From positions 9,933,614 through 9,997,613 of the forward strand of contig JAJEKV010000034.1 of NCBI GenBank assembly GCA_021234155.1: a stretch of DNA of 64,000 bases, in the 5' to 3' direction. The notes beneath the pieces are model-generated. The model did no database searches. It saw only the letters and a list, made by a program, of their open reading frames with translations, and had not been told where the DNA came from. Made by a program: the position numbers and the translations under genes. Origin of the DNA: Isoetes taiwanensis. Its lineage: Eukaryota > Streptophyta > Lycopodiopsida > Isoetales > Isoetaceae. The first letter of the stretch is position 1; the number at the start of each line of letters is the position of its first letter. Below, one piece after another: positions 58,818 to 64,000 of the stretch.

Positions 58818-61800
58818 GGCCGATCACATGCAGTTGAGAACGCGAAGCAAGGGGAACTGACGGAATGGAGTTTGGACCTGTACTCCTCCCGTTGTGGCAG
58901 TTAGAAGTCAAGGGCCGCTTTGCGCAAAGCTTAAAGACATTCGTGAATTCGTAATTAATGCATAGTACGGACTTAAATTCTGATTTTTTGTCGCCTAGCT
59001 TCCTAAGTCATCGCCAACATACAGGCCAACTTTCAAAAAAATTTTGGATAAGGTTTAGATCAAATAGTTTGCACTAGAACGGTCAGGCAGCTTTGTTGTT
59101 GGTAGAGCTGGCACACTTGCCCAAGTCAAACAATGCCAGGACCTTGCAAGGCCTCCTCATTAGAGGGGAGAGTCCGAACCCGTGAGGCGAGCCCCAAAAG
59201 CTTCCCCGAGGGCGCCTTTCCGGCGGCCTTCCCGGCGGGGTGTACGCTAAAGACCACACTTCCGGATCTCGGTTCCCGTATCCGACCGTTGAATCCTTTG
59301 TTCCGGGAACCTGGTCCGAGAAGGTCCAAAAATCCAACATCCGTCCAGGAGAACATATCAAACCATGAAAAGTGGCGTCCCCGGGCGGCGGTGTAGAAAC
59401 CAAAGTGTTTTGTCGTTCGGACATTGCGGAGGTTCAAATGCCGATCCGACTTCTGGCCACATCGTCACGGAATGCCAAAATTACCCTAGGGACCAAGTTA
59501 CCGGTCGGTTTTGTAAAAGAAAGAAACACTTACGCCCTACATTGTAAAGATTCGCCAGCCCACCTCCTAGGCCAATTGATTTCACGAGTGTGTTGCACAT
59601 GAGATAGTTTGGCTTCTTCGAGAAGGGGGGGCTTCTGGCCACAAAACTTGGTCCCTAGGGCAATGTCGGCGTTCGAGTCCATTGGCAGACGCAGATCACT
59701 GTTCGAGAGGGAAGTTGCCGGTCCGTCGCCCGGGGGCCGGGAGAGGAATTTTTGGGGCAAGGCGCTTCGGGTGGTTTTTAGGGTCCGTGCTCGGCGTCAA
59801 CACCCCCTCTACCTCAAGACACGGCGCCAAGGTCCTAGTCAAATCGACAAGGATAGAGCCTCGAAACGTAAACCCTATGAGTTGCGGGTTCTAGCGGGTT
59901 TTGCGTTTTGGGTGCCGAGTTTTGGTCTTTTGCACTTGGGACGTGGCGATCACATGCAGTTGAGAACGAAGCAAAGCGGGCCCGGCGGAATGGAGTTTGG
60001 ACTGTACTCCTCCGTTGTGGCGGTTAGAAGTCAAGGGCCGCTTTTGCAAGAGCAAGACATTAAGTAAATAAGTAATTAATGCATAGTACGGACTTAAATT
60101 TGATTTTTTGTCACTAGCTTCCTAAGTCATCGCCAACATACGGGCCAACTTTCAAAAATTTTGGATATGGTTTAGATCAAATAGTTTGCACTAGAACGGT
60201 CCGGGCAGCTGTTGTTGGCAACCGAGTTGGCACACTTGCCCAAGTCAAACAAGGCCGGGACTGGTGCAAGGCCTCCCTCATTAGAGGGGAGAGTCCGAAC
60301 CCCAGGAGGCGAGCCCCAAAAAGCTTCCCGAGGCAGCCTTTCCTGGCAGCGCTCCGCCGCCGGGGGGGGGTACGCTAAAGGCCACACTCCCGGATCTCGG
60401 TTCCCGTATCCGACCGTTGAATCCTTTGTTCCAGGAACCTGGTCCGAAGGTCCAAAAAATCCAACATCCGTCCGGGAACATATCAAACCGCAAGCGTCCC
60501 GGGCGGCGGTGTAGAGAAACCAAAGTGTTTTGTCGTTCGGACATTGCGAGAGGCTCGAAATGCCGATCCGACCGCCACATCGTCGGAATGCCAAAATTAC
60601 CCTAGGGACCAAGTTACACCTCGGTTTGCAAAAGAAAGAAACACTAAGCCCTACATTGCAAGATTCCAGCCCACCTCCTAGGCCAATTGACTACGAGTGT
60701 GTTGCACATGAGATAGTTTGGCGCTTCTTCGAGAAGGGGTGGGCTTCTGGCCACAAAACTTGGTCCCTAGGGCAATGTCGACGTTCGAGTCCATTGGCGA
60801 GCGATGATCACGGGCCCGGGAGAGGGGAAGTTGCCCGTCCGTCGCCGGGGTGGCCTTTGGGAGAGGAATTTTGGGGCAAGCCGCCTAGGGTGGTTTTAGG
60901 GTCCGTGCTCTCGGCGCCAACACCCCCTCTACCTCAAGACCGCGCGCAAGGTCCTAGTCAAATCTGACCAAGGATAGAGCCTCCGAAACGTAAACCCTAT
61001 GAGTTGCCAGGTTCTAGCAGGGTTTGCGTTTTGGGTGCCGAGTTTTGGTCTTTTGCACTTGGGGCGTGGCCGATCACATGCAGATTGAGAACGCGAAGCA
61101 AAGCGGGAACCGGCGGAATGGAGTTTGGACCTGTACTCCTCCCGTTGTGGCGGTTAGAAGTCAGGGCGCTTTTGCGTAGCAAGACATTCGTAAATTCGTA
61201 ATTAATGCATAGTAACGGACTTAAATTCTGATTTTTTGTCCCTAGCTTCCTAAGTCATCGCCAACATACAGGCCAACTTTCAAAAATTTTGGATATGGTT
61301 TAGATCAAATAGTTTGCACTAGAACGGTCCGGGCAGCTTTGTTGTTGGGCAGCCGAGCCGCACACTTGCCCAAGTCAAACAAGGCGGGGACAGGTGCAAG
61401 GCCTCCTCATTAGAGGGGAGAGTCAGAACCCCAGGAGGCGAGCCCCAAAAAGCTTCCCGAGGCAGCCTTTTACGGTAGCCACCGGGGCGACGCTAAAGAC
61501 CACACTCCCGGGATCTCGGTTCCGTGATCCCACCGTTGAATCCTTTGTTCCGGGAACCTGGTCCTAGAAGGTCAAAAAATCCAACATCCGTCCGGGGAAC
61601 ATATCAAACCGCTGGCGCCGCCCCGGCGGCGATGTAGAAACCAAAGTGTTTTGTCGTTCGGACATTGGAGGTTCGAAATGCCGATCCGACTTCGCCACAT
61701 CGTCCAGGAATGCCAAAATTACCCTAGGGACCAAGTTACACCGTCGGTTTTGTAAAAGAAAGAAACACTTACGCCCTACATTGTAAAAGATTCGCCAGCC

Positions 61801-64000
61801 CACCTCCTAGGCCAATTGACTACAGTGTGTTGCACATGAGATAGTTTGGCTTCTTCGAGAAGGGGTGGGCTTCTGGCCACAAAACTTGGTCCCTAGGGCA
61901 ATGTCGACGCTCGAGTCCATTGGCGAGAGCCGGATCCACGGTTCCGGGAGAGGGGAAGTTGCGCGTCCGTCGCCGGGTGGCCTTCTGGAGAGGATTTTGG
62001 GGCAAGCCGCTTCGGGTGGTTTTTAGGGTCCAGGTGCTCTGGCGTCAACACCCCCTCTACCTCAAGACGGCGCAAGGTCCTAGTCAAATCGACGAGGATA
62101 GAGCCAAACGTAAACCCCTATGAGTTGCGGGGTTCTAGCGGGGTTTTGCGTTTTGGGTGCCGAAGTTTTGGTCTTTTGCACTTGGGGCGTGGCCGATCAC
62201 ATGCGATTTAGAACCGAGAAGCAAAGCGGAACCAGCGGAATGGAGTTTGGACTGTACTCCCCGTTGTGGCGGTTAGAAGTCAAGGGGCGCTTTTGCGTGT
62301 AGCAAGACATTAAGTAAATTCGTAATTAATGCATAGTGCGGACTTAAATTCTGATTTTTGTCAGCTAGCTTCCTAAGTCATCGCCAACATACGAGGCCAA
62401 CTTTCAAAAATTTTGGATATGGTTTAGATCAAATAGTTTGCACTAGAACGGTCCGGGCACTGTTGTTGGGCAGCGAATGGGCACACTTGCCCAAGTCAAA
62501 CAAGGCGAGGACCGTGCAAGGCCTCCTCATTAGAGGGGGAGAGTCCAGAACCCGGGAGGCGAGCCCCAAAAGCTTCCCGAGGCAGCCTTTTCAGCGGCGC
62601 CAAGGGGGTGCGCTAAAGACCACACTCCGGATCTCGGTTCCGTGATCCGGCCGTTGAATCCTTTGTTCGGGAACCTGGTCCGAGAAGGTCCAAAAAATCC
62701 AACATCCGTCCGGGAGAACATATCAAACCGCTGAAGCCCCGGGCTGGCGACGGTGTAGAAACCAAAGTGTTTTGTCGTTCGGACATTGCGAGGGCTCGAA
62801 ATGCCGATCAGACTTCGCCACATCGTCCGGAATGCCAAAATTACCCTAGGGACCAAGTTACCGCGATCAGTTTTGCAAAAGAAAGAAACACTTACGCCCT
62901 ACATTGCGGTATTCGTGACCACCTCCCTAGGCCAATTGACTACGAGTGTGTTGCACATGAGATAGTTTGGCGCTTCTTCGAAGGGGTGGGCTTACGGCCA
63001 CAAAACTTGGTCCCTAGGGCAATGTCGACGTTCGAGTCCATTGGCGTAGAGCGGATCTGCCGGAGAGGGAAGTTGCCGTCTGGTCGCCGTGGCCTTCTGA
63101 GAGGAATTTTGGGGCAAAGCCGCTTCCGGGTGGTTTTAGGGTCCGTGCTCTGGCGCCAACACCCCCCTCTACCTCAAGACACGGCAAGAAGGTCCTAGTC
63201 AAACCGACAAGGATAGAGCCTCAAACGTAAACCCTATGAGTTGCCGTGTTCCAGTGGTTTGGCGTTTTTTGGGTGCCGAAGTTTTGGTCTTTTGCACTTG
63301 GGACGGGGCGATCACATGCACATGCTTGAGAACGCCGGGCGTTTTGAACCGACGGAATGGAGTTTGGACCGTACTCCTCCGTTAGGCGTTAGAAGTCAAG
63401 GGGCTTTTGGCAGTAACAAAGACATTCAAATTCGTAATTAATGCATAGTACGGACTTAAATTTGATTTTTTTGTCGCCTAGCTTCCTAAGTCATCGCCAA
63501 CATACAGGCCAACTTTCAAAAAATTTTGGATATGGTTTAGATCAAATAGTTTGCACTAGAACGTCCGGCTGACTGTTGTTAGGCGTTCGAAGCCGGGCAC
63601 ACTTGCCCAAGTCAAACAAGGCCAGGACCGTGCAAGGCCTCCTCATTAGAGGGGAGAGTCCAGAACCCAGAGGCGAGCCCCAAAAGCTTCCCGAGGCTGG
63701 CCTTTTCGGCAGCGGCTCCTGGGGCGACGCTAAAGACCACACTCGGATCTCTTGCCTCGTGATCCGAGATTTGAATCCTTTGTTCCAGAACCTTTGGTTA
63801 AGAAGGTCCAAAAAATCCAACATCCGTCCGGAGAACATATCAAACCGCTGGCGCCCCTGCAAGGGCGACAGTAGAAACCAAAGTGTTTTGTCGTTCGGAC
63901 ATTGCGGAGGCTCGAAATGCCGATCAGACTTCGCCACATCGTCCGGAATGCCAAAATTACCCTAGGGACCAAGTTACACGGTCGGTTTAAAAAAGAAAGA
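58818..64000. repeat. Tandem satellite, unit about 1.12 kb, about 4.6 copies
   Basis: The landmark CGGAATGGAGTTTGGAC recurs at 58,861, 59,986, 61,114, 62,236 and 63,353, giving periods of 1,125, 1,128, 1,122 and 1,117 bp, and the array runs off the window. Units agree throughout, differing mainly by 1-4 base indels and substitutions. Each holds an exact 16-bp inverted repeat, CCCTAGGGACCAAGTT against AACTTGGTCCCTAGGG (59,484-59,499 and 59,645-59,660 in unit 1). No reading frame is conserved between units, so it is unlikely to code. I see no rRNA similarity. Confidence 0.95.

Noticed and set aside
59083-63972. Many 60-150 codon frames in the satellite
   Set aside because: Frames are not conserved between units and are broken by indels at different places.

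Overview
The window reads as nuclear DNA of a land plant with a large, transposon-filled genome. Supporting signs are GT-AG introns, a tRNA-Tyr(GUA) gene carrying the short intron typical of plant nuclear tRNA-Tyr, pentatricopeptide (PPR) genes of the PLS/S type, remnants of a class II KNOX homeobox gene and of a G-type lectin receptor kinase, and CACTA, L1/LINE, Ty3 and tyrosine-recombinase retroelements. A bacterial-type peptidoglycan hydrolase gene, a DIRS-type retroelement and the MPxRNVVSWNAMI style of PPR together suggest a seed-free plant, with a fern as best guess. That placement is inference.

Layout. 0.2-0.4 kb: (AG)68. 2.7-6.7 kb: a decayed minus-strand LINE. 8.2-11.6 kb: an apparently intact nine-exon gene for a MltB/Slt35-like lytic murein transglycosylase with an N-terminal extension, the most notable cellular gene here. 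12.6-14.5 kb: Ty3/gypsy remnant. 15.8-20.7 kb: LINE fragments, a broken class II KNOX gene with a duplicated segment, a strong foldback and a tandem duplication. 24-25.3 kb: a PPR pseudogene. 26.3-28.3 kb: tRNA-Tyr, then an intact PPR gene with eight consecutive 31-residue S motifs. 30.3-34.0 kb: a CACTA (En/Spm) element with TNP2, DUF4218 and DUF4216 remnants, interrupted by an ORF1-only retroposon with a (TTATC)n tail. 34.7-42.1 kb: a minus-strand DIRS-like retroelement (gag with zinc knuckle, RT-RNase H, tyrosine recombinase) between 160-bp direct repeats, with related repeats to 43.2 kb. 43.3-47.5 kb: a second LINE. 49.3-49.8 kb: receptor-kinase pseudogene. 50.5-53.9 kb: a decayed DDE-like transposase gene of a family I cannot name, with a GTACAT-rich minisatellite in its intron. 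56.7-58.55 kb: an L1 cut by a CACTA terminus at 58,556. 58.8 kb to the window end: a tandem satellite with a unit of about 1.12 kb.

The two genes most likely to work for the host are the transglycosylase and the S-rich PPR gene. Both look organelle-directed: the first would fit plastid peptidoglycan remodelling and the second organellar RNA binding. Almost everything else is mobile DNA in decay, with several nested insertions that give a relative order of events.
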